A stretch of 38,652 nucleotides of DNA. It comes from an uncultured Eubacterium sp. Lineage in GTDB: Bacteria; Bacillota; Clostridia; Lachnospirales; Lachnospiraceae. This document shows positions 23,733-31,931 of the stretch, one piece after another (positions within the stretch are counted from its first letter, which is position 1; each line of letters starts with the position of its first letter). The notes under the pieces were generated by a model. That model did no database searches. It worked only from the letters and a program-made list of their open reading frames with translations, and was not told the DNA's origin. A program made the translations under genes and the position numbers. The stretch is from positions 1 to 38,652 of the forward strand of contig CAJUIL010000037.1 in assembly GCA_910586225.1 (NCBI GenBank), given 5' to 3'.

Positions 23733-24758
23733 ATGAGCGAAATAAAAATAATAGGGGCGGCAGTTCCAAATATGCCGTGGCAGGAGCGTCCGGCGGACAG
23801 CAAAACGGAGCTGCCGTTATGGAGATATGCAGACAATCCGGTGATCGAACGAAATCCAGCCAAAGGCGTTGCCAGAATATTCAATAGCGCGGTTATGCCG
23901 TATGAAGGGGAATTTATCGGCGTATTCCGTGGGGAACAGACGAACGGCATTCCATATATTTATCTTGGAAGGAGCAAGGACGGCCTTCACTGGGATTTTG
24001 AACGAGACAAGATCCCGTTCCAGGATGCGCAGGGAAATGAGTTTATGCCGCAGTATGCGTATGATCCGCGGCTGGTAAAGGTGGAGGATACGTATTATAT
24101 CATCTGGTGCCAGGATTTTTACGGCGCATCCATAGGTATCGCAAAGACACAGGACTTTAAGGTGTTTACAAGGCTTGAAAATCCGTTTTTGCCGTTTAAC
24201 AGGAATGCGGTGCTGTTTCCAAGAAAAATAAACGGAAAGTTTTATATGCTTTCACGGCCGAGCGACAGCGGGCATACGCCTTTTGGAGATATTTTTATTT
24301 CGGAAAGCCCGGATATGGAGTTCTGGGGCAGGCATCGTCATGTGATGGGAAAAGGGCAGCAGTGGTGGCAGAATGTAAAGATCGGAGGCGGCGCTGCGCC
24401 GATTGAAACGAGCGAAGGCTGGCTATTGTTTTATCATGGGGTGACAGGAACGTGCAACGGCTATGTATACAGCATTGGCGGCGCGATCTTGGACTTGGAA
24501 GAACCATCCGTTGTTAAATACCGCTGTGAGACATTTTTGCTGACACCGGAGGAATGGTATGAGGAACGCGGCTTTGTACCGAATGTGACGTTTCCGTGCG
24601 CAACGATTCACGATGCGGAAAGCGGAAGGATCGCGATTTATTATGGCGCTGCGGATACGTATGTAGGGCTTGCGTTTACAAAGGTGGACGAAGCGGTGGA
24701 TTATATTAAGGAACACAGCGTTGTTACAAAAGAGGATACGGAAATTGGAATACGCTGA
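23733..24758 (+). CDS. GH130 beta-1,4-mannooligosaccharide phosphorylase
   Basis: A 341-residue cytoplasmic five-bladed propeller enzyme of family GH130. The catalytic Asp is expected in YAYDPRLVKV (D111), and NRNAVLFPRKINGKFYMLSRPSD and KIGGGAAPIETSEGWLLFYHGV are typical blade segments. The length and motifs fit the subgroup that removes mannose from manno-oligosaccharides as alpha-mannose 1-phosphate with retention of energy. GGAGG precedes the ATG. The second GH130 gene at 25959 is a different subgroup, so the two probably handle different steps. Activity is inferred from family and context. Confidence 0.82.
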   Translation: MSEIKIIGAAVPNMPWQERPADSKTELPLWRYADNPVIERNPAKGVARIFNSAVMPYEGEFIGVFRGEQTNGIPYIYLGRSKDGLHWDFERDKIPFQDAQGNEFMPQYAYDPRLVKVEDTYYIIWCQDFYGASIGIAKTQDFKVFTRLENPFLPFNRNAVLFPRKINGKFYMLSRPSDSGHTPFGDIFISESPDMEFWGRHRHVMGKGQQWWQNVKIGGGAAPIETSEGWLLFYHGVTGTCNGYVYSIGGAILDLEEPSVVKYRCETFLLTPEEWYEERGFVPNVTFPCATIHDAESGRIAIYYGAADTYVGLAFTKVDEAVDYIKEHSVVTKEDTEIGIR

Positions 24759-24775
24759 AAATATGGAGGAAAATA

Positions 24776-25954
24776 TTGTTGCGGTCATTGCTTAAGACAG
24801 AAGTAAAAAAACATTTGGAAACAGGGATCCTGCCATTTTGGCAGGGCATGAAGGACGAAACATACGGCGGTTTTTATGGTTATATGGGATACGATCGAAA
24901 CATAGACCAAAAGGCGGTCAAAGGAAGCATCCTAAACAGCAGGATCCTCTGGTTTTTCTCCAACGCATATACGCTGTTGCATAAGGAAGAGCTTTTAGAA
25001 AGCGCGCGTCATGCTTATTGCTTTTTAAAAGAGCACTGTTTGGACAGGGAGTACGGCGGGGTATACTGGTCGCTGACTTATAACGGGGATGCGGCGGATG
25101 CCACAAAGCATACGTATGCGCAGGCGTTTGCGATCTATGCGCTTTCTTCCTATTATGAAGCATCCAATGACAGGCAGGCGCTTGAGGCAGCACGCAGCCT
25201 GTATCGCTTGGTGGAAGAAAAATGCACGGATGACCAAGGGTATCGCGAAGCGTTTGAAAGGGATTTCCAGCCGGCGGAAAATGATAAGCTTTCCGAAAAC
25301 GGGGTTATGGCTGACCGGACGATGAATACGCTGCTGCACGTATTTGAAGCTTATACAGAGCTTTACCGGGTATCCAAAGACGCGTGTGTGGCAGACAGGC
25401 TGCGGGATATGCTGGAGCTTGTCGCAGAAAAGATCTACAATCCAAAGCTCGGACGGCAGGAGGTTTTCTTTGATAACAACTGGAAGCCTTTGATCGATCT
25501 TTATTCTTATGGGCATGATATTGAAGCGGCATGGCTGTTAGACCGCGGTGTGGAGGTTTTGGGGAATACGTATGACGCGGAAAAAATAGCGTCGATCACA
25601 AAAAAGATCACAGCGAATATATACGACAGGGCTTACATAGACCATTCCCTTGTAAATGAAGCGGAAAATGGAATTGTGGATACTACGCGCGTCTGGTGGG
25701 TGCAGGCGGAGGCTGTCGTTGGTTTTTTGAATGGTTATGAAAAGCAGCAGGATGAAAAATATCTGGAAGCGGCGGTTGATATCTGGGGCTATATCAGAGA
25801 CTATCTGGTGGATAAGCGGCCGGGGTCGGAATGGTTTGCGAAGCTGGATCAGGACGCAAATCCGATTCCGGCGCCTATTATGGAACCATGGAAATGTCCG
25901 TATCATAACGGGAGAATGTGTTTTGAGGTGATAAAAAGGCTGAAAGGGGTTTAA
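24776..25954 (+). CDS. Cellobiose/mannobiose 2-epimerase (AGE family)
   Basis: A 392-residue alpha/alpha-barrel enzyme of the N-acylglucosamine 2-epimerase family. It converts the reducing-end mannose of mannobiose to glucose, producing mannosyl-glucose for the next enzyme. Conserved positions are R56 (NSRILWF), H188, H247 (YGHDIEAAWLL) and H377 (PYHNGRMC), matching the catalytic histidines of cellobiose 2-epimerase. The start is a TTG codon at 24776 (or 24779): GGAGG ends six bases before it, and the first in-frame ATG is at residue 25, inside the conserved N-terminal segment. The GH130 gene at 25959 follows with only four bases between. Confidence 0.85.
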   Translation: MLRSLLKTEVKKHLETGILPFWQGMKDETYGGFYGYMGYDRNIDQKAVKGSILNSRILWFFSNAYTLLHKEELLESARHAYCFLKEHCLDREYGGVYWSLTYNGDAADATKHTYAQAFAIYALSSYYEASNDRQALEAARSLYRLVEEKCTDDQGYREAFERDFQPAENDKLSENGVMADRTMNTLLHVFEAYTELYRVSKDACVADRLRDMLELVAEKIYNPKLGRQEVFFDNNWKPLIDLYSYGHDIEAAWLLDRGVEVLGNTYDAEKIASITKKITANIYDRAYIDHSLVNEAENGIVDTTRVWWVQAEAVVGFLNGYEKQQDEKYLEAAVDIWGYIRDYLVDKRPGSEWFAKLDQDANPIPAPIMEPWKCPYHNGRMCFEVIKRLKGV

Positions 25955-25958
25955 CGAT

Positions 25959-27122
25959 ATGCTTCATAAACAATATGAGGTGGAACAGGCGAAGGTAGAG
26001 CGCCTGATTTCCAGAAAAAATCAGAAAAGCAGTATTTACAACGGCATTTATGACAGATACGAATACCCGGTGCTGACGAGGGAATTTGTGCCGGTTCACT
26101 GGAGATATGACTTGGATGAAAAAACGAATCCGTATTTTATGGAGCGTCTTGGAGTAAATGCGGTTATGAATGCCGGGGCAATTTTTTTGAACGGGAAATA
26201 TCATCTTGTCGTACGTGTGGAAGGAAATGACCGGAAATCCTTTTTTGCAGTAGCGGAAAGTGAGACGGGGATCGATGGGTTCCGTTTTTGGGACTATCCG
26301 ATCGAGCTGCCGGATACCTGTCCGGAAGAGACCAACGTATATGATATGCGTCTGACGCAGCATGAGGACGGCTGGATCTACGGCGTATTCTGCTCTGAGA
26401 GCAAGGACCAAAGCAACCCAGATCTGTCTGCCGCGGTCGCTGCGGCAGGCATTGTGCGGACAAAGGATCTAAAGACATGGGAGCGCCTTTCCAATCTGAA
26501 AACGCTGCGTTCCCCGCAGCAGCGTAATGTCGCGCTCCATCCGGAATTTGTAGACGGGAAATACGCGTTTTATACAAGGCCGATGGACGGCTTTATCGAA
26601 ACGGGGAGCGGTGGCGGGATCGGCTTCGGATTGTGCGAGGATATCTGCCATGCGGTCATCGATGAAGAAAAGATCATCAGCAGACGGATCTATCATACGC
26701 TCACAGAAGCAAAAAACGGGGCCGGTGCGCCGCCGATCAGAGGGAACAAATGCTGGATCCACATTGCGCATGGCGTGCGTAATACCGCGGCAGGACTGCG
26801 TTACGTGCTGTATGCATTTGGAACGGACTTACAGGATCCATCTAAGGTGATCGCGGAGCCGTCCGGCGTATTTTTAGTCCCGCTTGGACAGGAACGGGTT
26901 GGAGATGTGTCCAATGTTGTCTTTACCAATGGGGCTGTTGCTAGGGAAAACGGCGACGTATTTATTTACTACGCTTCATCCGATACTAGGATGCATATAG
27001 CGGTAACTACGGTTGACAGGCTGGAGGATTATCTGTTTGCTACGCCGAAAGACCCGCTGCGGTCAGCAGATTGTGTCAGACAGCGGTGCGACCTGATCCG
27101 TCGGAACATGGAGCTTTTATAG
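25959..27122 (+). CDS. GH130 4-O-beta-mannosyl-glucose phosphorylase
   Basis: A 387-residue cytoplasmic enzyme of GH130 subgroup 1. It splits mannosyl-beta-1,4-glucose with phosphate into mannose 1-phosphate and glucose, the step after the epimerase. The N-terminal helix (KQYEVEQAKVERLISRKNQ) and the segment VNAVMNAGAIFLNGKYHLVVRVEG are characteristic, and the catalytic Asp is expected in NVYDMRLTQ (D129). A weak AAAGGGG site precedes the ATG, and the gene is tightly packed behind the epimerase. Two terminator-like hairpins follow directly, so it is probably the last gene of the main transcript in part of the messages. Confidence 0.85.
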   Translation: MLHKQYEVEQAKVERLISRKNQKSSIYNGIYDRYEYPVLTREFVPVHWRYDLDEKTNPYFMERLGVNAVMNAGAIFLNGKYHLVVRVEGNDRKSFFAVAESETGIDGFRFWDYPIELPDTCPEETNVYDMRLTQHEDGWIYGVFCSESKDQSNPDLSAAVAAAGIVRTKDLKTWERLSNLKTLRSPQQRNVALHPEFVDGKYAFYTRPMDGFIETGSGGGIGFGLCEDICHAVIDEEKIISRRIYHTLTEAKNGAGAPPIRGNKCWIHIAHGVRNTAAGLRYVLYAFGTDLQDPSKVIAEPSGVFLVPLGQERVGDVSNVVFTNGAVARENGDVFIYYASSDTRMHIAVTTVDRLEDYLFATPKDPLRSADCVRQRCDLIRRNMELL

Positions 27123-27127
27123 CCGGA

Positions 27128-27160
27128 TATCCGGGCAGTATGCAAGACGCTGCCCGGATA
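27128..27160 (+). terminator. First hairpin after the second GH130 gene
   Basis: ATATCCGGGCAG pairs with CTGCCCGGATAA almost completely (27128-27139 with 27149-27160). There is no T-run, but it stands directly before the stronger terminator. Confidence 0.55.
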
Positions 27161-27162
27161 AC

Positions 27163-27219
27163 AAAAGGACCGGAGGAGTGACAGATTCCTTTGCTTCTGT
27201 GACTGCTCCGATCCTTTTT
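27163..27219 (+). terminator. Strong intra-operon terminator or attenuator
   Basis: A long stem of about 22 pairs (AAAAGGACCGGAGGAGTGAC with GTGACTGCTCCGATCCTTTT) ends in a T-run. It sits between the phosphorylase genes and the esterase genes, so the esterase, chemoreceptor and mannanase part may be transcribed at a lower or separately set level. Confidence 0.8.
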
Positions 27220-27253
27220 AAAAAGAGTAATAAACGAATACAGGAGTGAGAAA

Positions 27254-28300
27254 ATGAACATAAAACCTGACCATGAAAAATTGTTGTATACGGGACGGAT
27301 TGACTGGAGCTGTCCGAAAGAACCGGTTTTCGTATTTCCATGTACGAGCGTACATATGCGTTTTACAGGAAATACATTAAAGATCCATGTAAAGAACCGA
27401 CAAGCGTATTGGGATAATTATCTGGGCTGTATTCTGGACGGGAAGCAGACCGCGCTGCCGCTTCCGAAAGACGGGACAGCGGTTTTGGATATTTCGGTCG
27501 TGCAGACCGAGCGTAAGGAGCATGAGGCTATCGTATTTAAGAGACAGGATTCCTGTCATGAGGTCAGCTTTCTTGGCGTAGAGCTTGCAGACGGGGCAAG
27601 CCTTTTGGATGTGCCGGCGCAGCCAAAACGCCGGATCGAAGTATATGGGGATTCGGTTTCAGCGGGGGAAGTGTCGGAGGCGGTAGACTATACGGGCTGT
27701 GAGGATCCGGAGCATAACGGGGAATATTCAAACAGCTGGTATTCGTATGCATGGATGACGGCAAGAAAGCTGAACGCGCAGATCCATGATATTGCGCAGG
27801 GCGGGATGGCGCTGCTGGATGGAACCGGATGGTTCCATGAACCGGATTATATCGGCATGGAAACGGCCTGGAACAAAATACGGTACAACCCGCAGCTGGG
27901 AGAGCCGCTTCCATGGAAATTTGAAAGCTATGTGCCCCAGCTTGTGATCGTTGCGCTTGGCCAAAATGACAGCCATCCGCAGGATTATATGAAAGAGGAT
28001 TATTTTGGTGAAAAAGCGGAAAGGTGGAGACGCCATTACAAAGCGTTTTTAGGTAATTTAAGGGAAAAATATCCAGATGCACATATTGTGTGCTGCACAA
28101 CGCTTTTATGCCACGATCAGGCATGGGACCGTTCCATCGGGCAGGCGGTTCGGGAGATGGGCGATGATAAAATTACACAATATTTATTCCGGCGCTGCGG
28201 CAATGGGACTCCGGGACATCTGCGGATACCGGAAGCAGAAGAAATGGCGCAGGAGCTTACGGAATATATCAACAAACTTAATATAGAAGGGTGGAACTAG
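27254..28300 (+). CDS. CE2-like acetylesterase (SGNH, no signal peptide)
   Basis: A 348-residue cytoplasmic esterase. Residues 1-120 form an N-terminal beta-sandwich, and residues 125-348 an SGNH hydrolase with the nucleophile S134 (YGDSVSAGE), the block GQNDS near residue 235 and a C-terminal His in GTPGHLRIPE. This two-domain plan is that of carbohydrate esterase family 2. In the Roseburia mannan locus a CE2 enzyme removes 3-O/4-O/6-O acetyl groups together with a CE17 partner after uptake. AGGAG precedes the ATG. The CE17-like gene starts five bases after the stop. Absence of a signal peptide fits intracellular deacetylation. Confidence 0.78.
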   Translation: MNIKPDHEKLLYTGRIDWSCPKEPVFVFPCTSVHMRFTGNTLKIHVKNRQAYWDNYLGCILDGKQTALPLPKDGTAVLDISVVQTERKEHEAIVFKRQDSCHEVSFLGVELADGASLLDVPAQPKRRIEVYGDSVSAGEVSEAVDYTGCEDPEHNGEYSNSWYSYAWMTARKLNAQIHDIAQGGMALLDGTGWFHEPDYIGMETAWNKIRYNPQLGEPLPWKFESYVPQLVIVALGQNDSHPQDYMKEDYFGEKAERWRRHYKAFLGNLREKYPDAHIVCCTTLLCHDQAWDRSIGQAVREMGDDKITQYLFRRCGNGTPGHLRIPEAEEMAQELTEYINKLNIEGWN

Positions 28301-28304
28301 GATC

Positions 28305-29399
28305 ATGCAGAAGGTAAACTTTGCAAGATTAAAAAATTGTATGCGCAGGGCTGAGAAAGGAGAGCGGCTGACCATCGGCTTTTTCGGAGGCTCTATTACG
28401 CAGGGCTGCGCTGCTTCGGAACATGAAAAGTGTTATGCTTACCGTGTGTTTGACTGGTGGCGCCGCACATTTCCAAAGGCGGACATGGCTTATGTCAACG
28501 GCGGCATTGGGGGAACGGATTCCCACTTTGGCGTTTCAAGGGTCTGGCAGGATCTGTTGATGTACGAGCCGGACGTCGTTGTGCTGGATTTCAGCGTGAA
28601 TGACATAACGGATGACAGCGCAAGAAAGGAATCGTTTTTTCAGGAGACGTACGAAGGGCTGATGCGCAGGATCCTGACAAGCAGATCACAGCCTGCGGTA
28701 TTGATCTTGAATAATGTGTATTATTCGAAGGGGACTAATTTGCAGCAGCAGCACAATGAAATCGGCGCATGGTATGGCATACCGCATATCAGCATGAAGG
28801 ATACGCTGTATAAACAGATGAAAGCCGGTCATTATACGCAGGAGGAGCTTACCCCGGACGGCCTGCATCCGAGTGATAAAGGGCATGAGCTGGTAGCTGC
28901 CGAGATCTGTTATCTGCTGGAAGAGGTCAAACATCATTTAGAGGAAAAGGAGCAGGAGTGCGGGCTGCCGCAGCCAATGACGGCAAATGCTTATGAGAAC
29001 GCCAAAAGACTTACGATCCGGGAAGTATCGCCGGTACTTGCCGGATTTCAGATCGATGCGGATGAGAAAACAGGTCATCTGGATGTTTTTAAGAACGGCT
29101 GGATAGGAAGAAGGGCAGGAGATCGGATCATATTTGAAGAAGAGGCAGCCTGTATTGCCCTTCAGTACCGAAAATCAGTCGCCGGGCCTGCACACCGGGT
29201 AAACGTCATATTGGACGGCGATATGTCCCATACTTGGATGCTGGATGGAAAGTTTGAGGAGGATTGGGGCGACAGCGCACAGATTGCCGTGATCCTCCAT
29301 CACGGGGAAAGAAAGAAGCACCGTGTTGAGATCGAGGTTATGGACGGTCAGCCGGACGGAGCGGTACCGTTTTATTTAATATCATTGATTCTTGGATAA
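28305..29399 (+). CDS. CE17-like mannan acetylesterase with C-terminal carbohydrate-binding module
   Basis: A 364-residue cytoplasmic protein. Residues about 20-215 are an SGNH hydrolase with S30 (FFGGSITQG), the block NGGIGGTDSHFGVSR, N in SVNDITDD and the D-x-x-H pair in DGLHPSDKGH. Residues about 235-364 are a beta-sandwich resembling a CBM35-type module (GDRIIFEEEAACIALQYRKS). This combination is known for CE17 of gut Roseburia, which removes 2-O-acetyl groups from manno-oligosaccharides. The gene lies between the CE2-like gene and the chemoreceptor gene, all on one strand with gaps of 4 and 33 bases. Confidence 0.8.
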   Translation: MQKVNFARLKNCMRRAEKGERLTIGFFGGSITQGCAASEHEKCYAYRVFDWWRRTFPKADMAYVNGGIGGTDSHFGVSRVWQDLLMYEPDVVVLDFSVNDITDDSARKESFFQETYEGLMRRILTSRSQPAVLILNNVYYSKGTNLQQQHNEIGAWYGIPHISMKDTLYKQMKAGHYTQEELTPDGLHPSDKGHELVAAEICYLLEEVKHHLEEKEQECGLPQPMTANAYENAKRLTIREVSPVLAGFQIDADEKTGHLDVFKNGWIGRRAGDRIIFEEEAACIALQYRKSVAGPAHRVNVILDGDMSHTWMLDGKFEEDWGDSAQIAVILHHGERKKHRVEIEVMDGQPDGAVPFYLISLILG

Positions 29400-29432
29400 A
29401 GCCGATGTAATTCAAACGAATGGAGTAAAAAT

Positions 29433-31919
29433 ATGAGTATCTTGCATTTTTGGCAGAGCATCCGCGGAAAAATTTTTCTGATGGGAGGAACGGCCATAAC
29501 GGCGCTGCTGATACTTGGCGCTACGGGGGCCGCATCCTTGAACCGGAATAACAGCAATAACGATGTGCTTACGCAGATGAACCACATTCATTTATGTCAG
29601 TATGAAAATAAGAGTCTGGAAACCTCTTATCTGTATTTTTTGGAGGATTCTTATCTGGCAGCGATCGTGGATAATTTTGACCAGATGAAAGCTTACGTCA
29701 ATCAGGCTGGCGAGGCATCCAAAGGCAGGTTCCGGGAGGAAATCCAGACGATGGCGCAGGAAACAGACAAGTGCAGGGAAAACTATAATTCCCTGCGGGA
29801 GCTTGGCAATGCGCGCGGCTATACGGCAGAAGCAGGCGGCTATCAGCAATTTGCAAAAGATGATGAGCAGCTGACGCAAAGCTTTCAGGCTGTGGCAGAC
29901 GATCATTCCTGGGTGGATGGGAAATGGATGGAGATTGGCAGCAACGTGGTGCGGGTGCAGGAGAACGGTAAGACGTTTTATAAATATACTTACGAAGGCG
30001 AGCTGCCGTCACTGGGAAAAAGGGATCAGTTTCTCGTGCGGATCGGTGCGACTGCCGCGGATTACCATGGGGAGCTTGCGGTGAACAGCATTGTGCTCCA
30101 CAAAGGAAAGCAGCAAAGACAGATCGATATCAGCCAGATCACTGAAGATGACCTGGCAGGGTCTTACGGTGCGGCGGCAGGAGAATTTGTCCGTCAGGAT
30201 TTCAGGAAAGAAGCATCTATTGTAACAACTGGAACCTTTCAAAGCGCGAATAACAGCTGGGAGGAAATTTCGATTAAGTTTCCGTTAAAAGGCTATGAAA
30301 TCCAAGATTATGACAAGGTAACTTTTGATGTCTATTTGGAAAGCGGGACATTTGCAGACCTGACCGTAGCTTATGCGATTTCAGATAAATATGATTTTAA
30401 TAAGACGCTGAAAAATATCAACGAATCGTTTGCGGAGTATAGCAGGAATGTGATGGAAGGTAAAGAGGTGTCGGCACAGGCGGATGAGATCCAAAAGGTA
30501 TTTGAAACGATCCGTCGGAATCTGGATAGGTACGTGAGCGATCAGCAGCAGAAGCAGGAGCTTGCAGGTCTGATCGGCAGCAAGGAGCAGGCGTTTGTAG
30601 AAATGTCGCAGCAGGATCAGACTGTGCTGAAATTAAAACAGGATAATATCCAGCTGGCTGAAGCGCTGACAAAGCAGATCGGGGAGGTACGGCAGAGCGT
30701 AGAGGATGAGGCCGCAGCCGCGCAGCAGGGTATGATCATGGTGATCGTCGTTGTGCTGGCAGTCAGCTTTGCGCTTCTTGCGCTGATTACCATGGCAGTT
30801 GCAAGAAGCATCAGCCATAATATACATATTTTTCAAAATACATTATCCGGAATATCGCATGGAAATCTTGCAGCCAGGGCTGATATTCGAAGCAAGGATG
30901 AATTTGCCGTGTTTGGACAGCTGGTCAATTCCTTTCTGGACAGGATGGCGGACGTGCTGAAAAAAGTACAAAAGGTTTCCGAGGATGTCCGGATGTCCGG
31001 GGAAACGTTGGATGATATGGCGATACGGAGCGGGAATGCCGCTTTGGGGATCAGCAATGCAGTCAGTGAGATCTCTGCGGGTGCGGTTACGCAGGCGGAC
31101 GAGACAGAAACCGCTGCCGGAAAGATCGAGGAAATGGGTCGTTCGTTTCAGACGATCACCGACCATGTGGCACAGCTTGGGAACACGGCGGATCAGATGC
31201 ATCAGGCAAGCTTGGAATCCGCGCGTTTTATGCTGGAGCTTCGGGAAGCAAACGAACAAACGGTGAATGCTTTTTCGCAGGTATCGGGTCATACGCATAC
31301 AACGAATGACGCGGCGCAAAAGATCAAAGAAGCGGCAGAGCTGATCACATCCATTGCCAGCCAGACCAATTTACTGTCCTTAAATGCCAGTATTGAGGCT
31401 GCAAGGGCGGGGGATGCCGGGAAGGGGTTCGCTGTTGTCGCAATGGAGATCCAAAAGCTTGCGGAACAGTCCTCCGGATCGGCGGATATTATCAGCAGGA
31501 TCATCAGCGAGCTTACGGCTCAGGCAGACATTACGGTAAAGATTGTGGATGAAGTGTCCGGTGTGATGCAGCTGCAGCAGCAAAAGCTCCAGCTGACACA
31601 GGAACGCTTTGCTGTTTTAGAAGAGGGGATCGGACAATCGGCACAAGAAACGAAAAAAATCCGGGAGCAGACTGGAAGCTGCGCTGCGGCCAGAAAAGAA
31701 GTGGAGGAAGTGATCACAAGCCTCGCTTCTATTTCAGAAGAAAACGCGGCGGCAGCGGAGGAAACAACGGCTTCCATGACAGAGCTGGCAGCAATGATGG
31801 AGCGTATGTCGCTTTCTTCGGGCAATTTAAAAGAGATTGCGAAACAGTTGGAGTATGATCTGAAATTTTTCCAATTCGAGGAAGCTTCGAATCGCGTAGT
31901 AAAAAATAAAGTAAAATAA
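29433..31919 (+). CDS. Methyl-accepting chemotaxis protein with beta-rich ectodomain
   Basis: An 828-residue chemoreceptor. TM1 is at about residues 14-36 and TM2 at 434-457, followed by HAMP (458-510) and a full signalling domain whose hairpin tip LSLNASIEAARAGDAGKGFAVVA is at 648-670. The ectodomain (37-432) has helical parts at 40-155 and 325-430 that look like one split helical bundle. Between them lies a beta-rich block (157-322) with patterns such as WEEISIKFPLKGYEI and VTFDVYLESGTFADLTVAY, resembling a carbohydrate-binding beta-sandwich. The gene is embedded between an esterase and the mannanase, with gaps of 33 and 12 bases, so it is probably co-expressed and may sense mannan fragments. 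The ligand is an inference. Confidence 0.85.
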   Translation: MSILHFWQSIRGKIFLMGGTAITALLILGATGAASLNRNNSNNDVLTQMNHIHLCQYENKSLETSYLYFLEDSYLAAIVDNFDQMKAYVNQAGEASKGRFREEIQTMAQETDKCRENYNSLRELGNARGYTAEAGGYQQFAKDDEQLTQSFQAVADDHSWVDGKWMEIGSNVVRVQENGKTFYKYTYEGELPSLGKRDQFLVRIGATAADYHGELAVNSIVLHKGKQQRQIDISQITEDDLAGSYGAAAGEFVRQDFRKEASIVTTGTFQSANNSWEEISIKFPLKGYEIQDYDKVTFDVYLESGTFADLTVAYAISDKYDFNKTLKNINESFAEYSRNVMEGKEVSAQADEIQKVFETIRRNLDRYVSDQQQKQELAGLIGSKEQAFVEMSQQDQTVLKLKQDNIQLAEALTKQIGEVRQSVEDEAAAAQQGMIMVIVVVLAVSFALLALITMAVARSISHNIHIFQNTLSGISHGNLAARADIRSKDEFAVFGQLVNSFLDRMADVLKKVQKVSEDVRMSGETLDDMAIRSGNAALGISNAVSEISAGAVTQADETETAAGKIEEMGRSFQTITDHVAQLGNTADQMHQASLESARFMLELREANEQTVNAFSQVSGHTHTTNDAAQKIKEAAELITSIASQTNLLSLNASIEAARAGDAGKGFAVVAMEIQKLAEQSSGSADIISRIISELTAQADITVKIVDEVSGVMQLQQQKLQLTQERFAVLEEGIGQSAQETKKIREQTGSCAAARKEVEEVITSLASISEENAAAAEETTASMTELAAMMERMSLSSGNLKEIAKQLEYDLKFFQFEEASNRVVKNKVK

Positions 31920-31931
31920 GGAGTGCGTAAT

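Noticed and set aside
27254..29399. Secreted esterases
   Set aside because: Neither esterase has a signal peptide, so extracellular action was rejected in favour of intracellular deacetylation.
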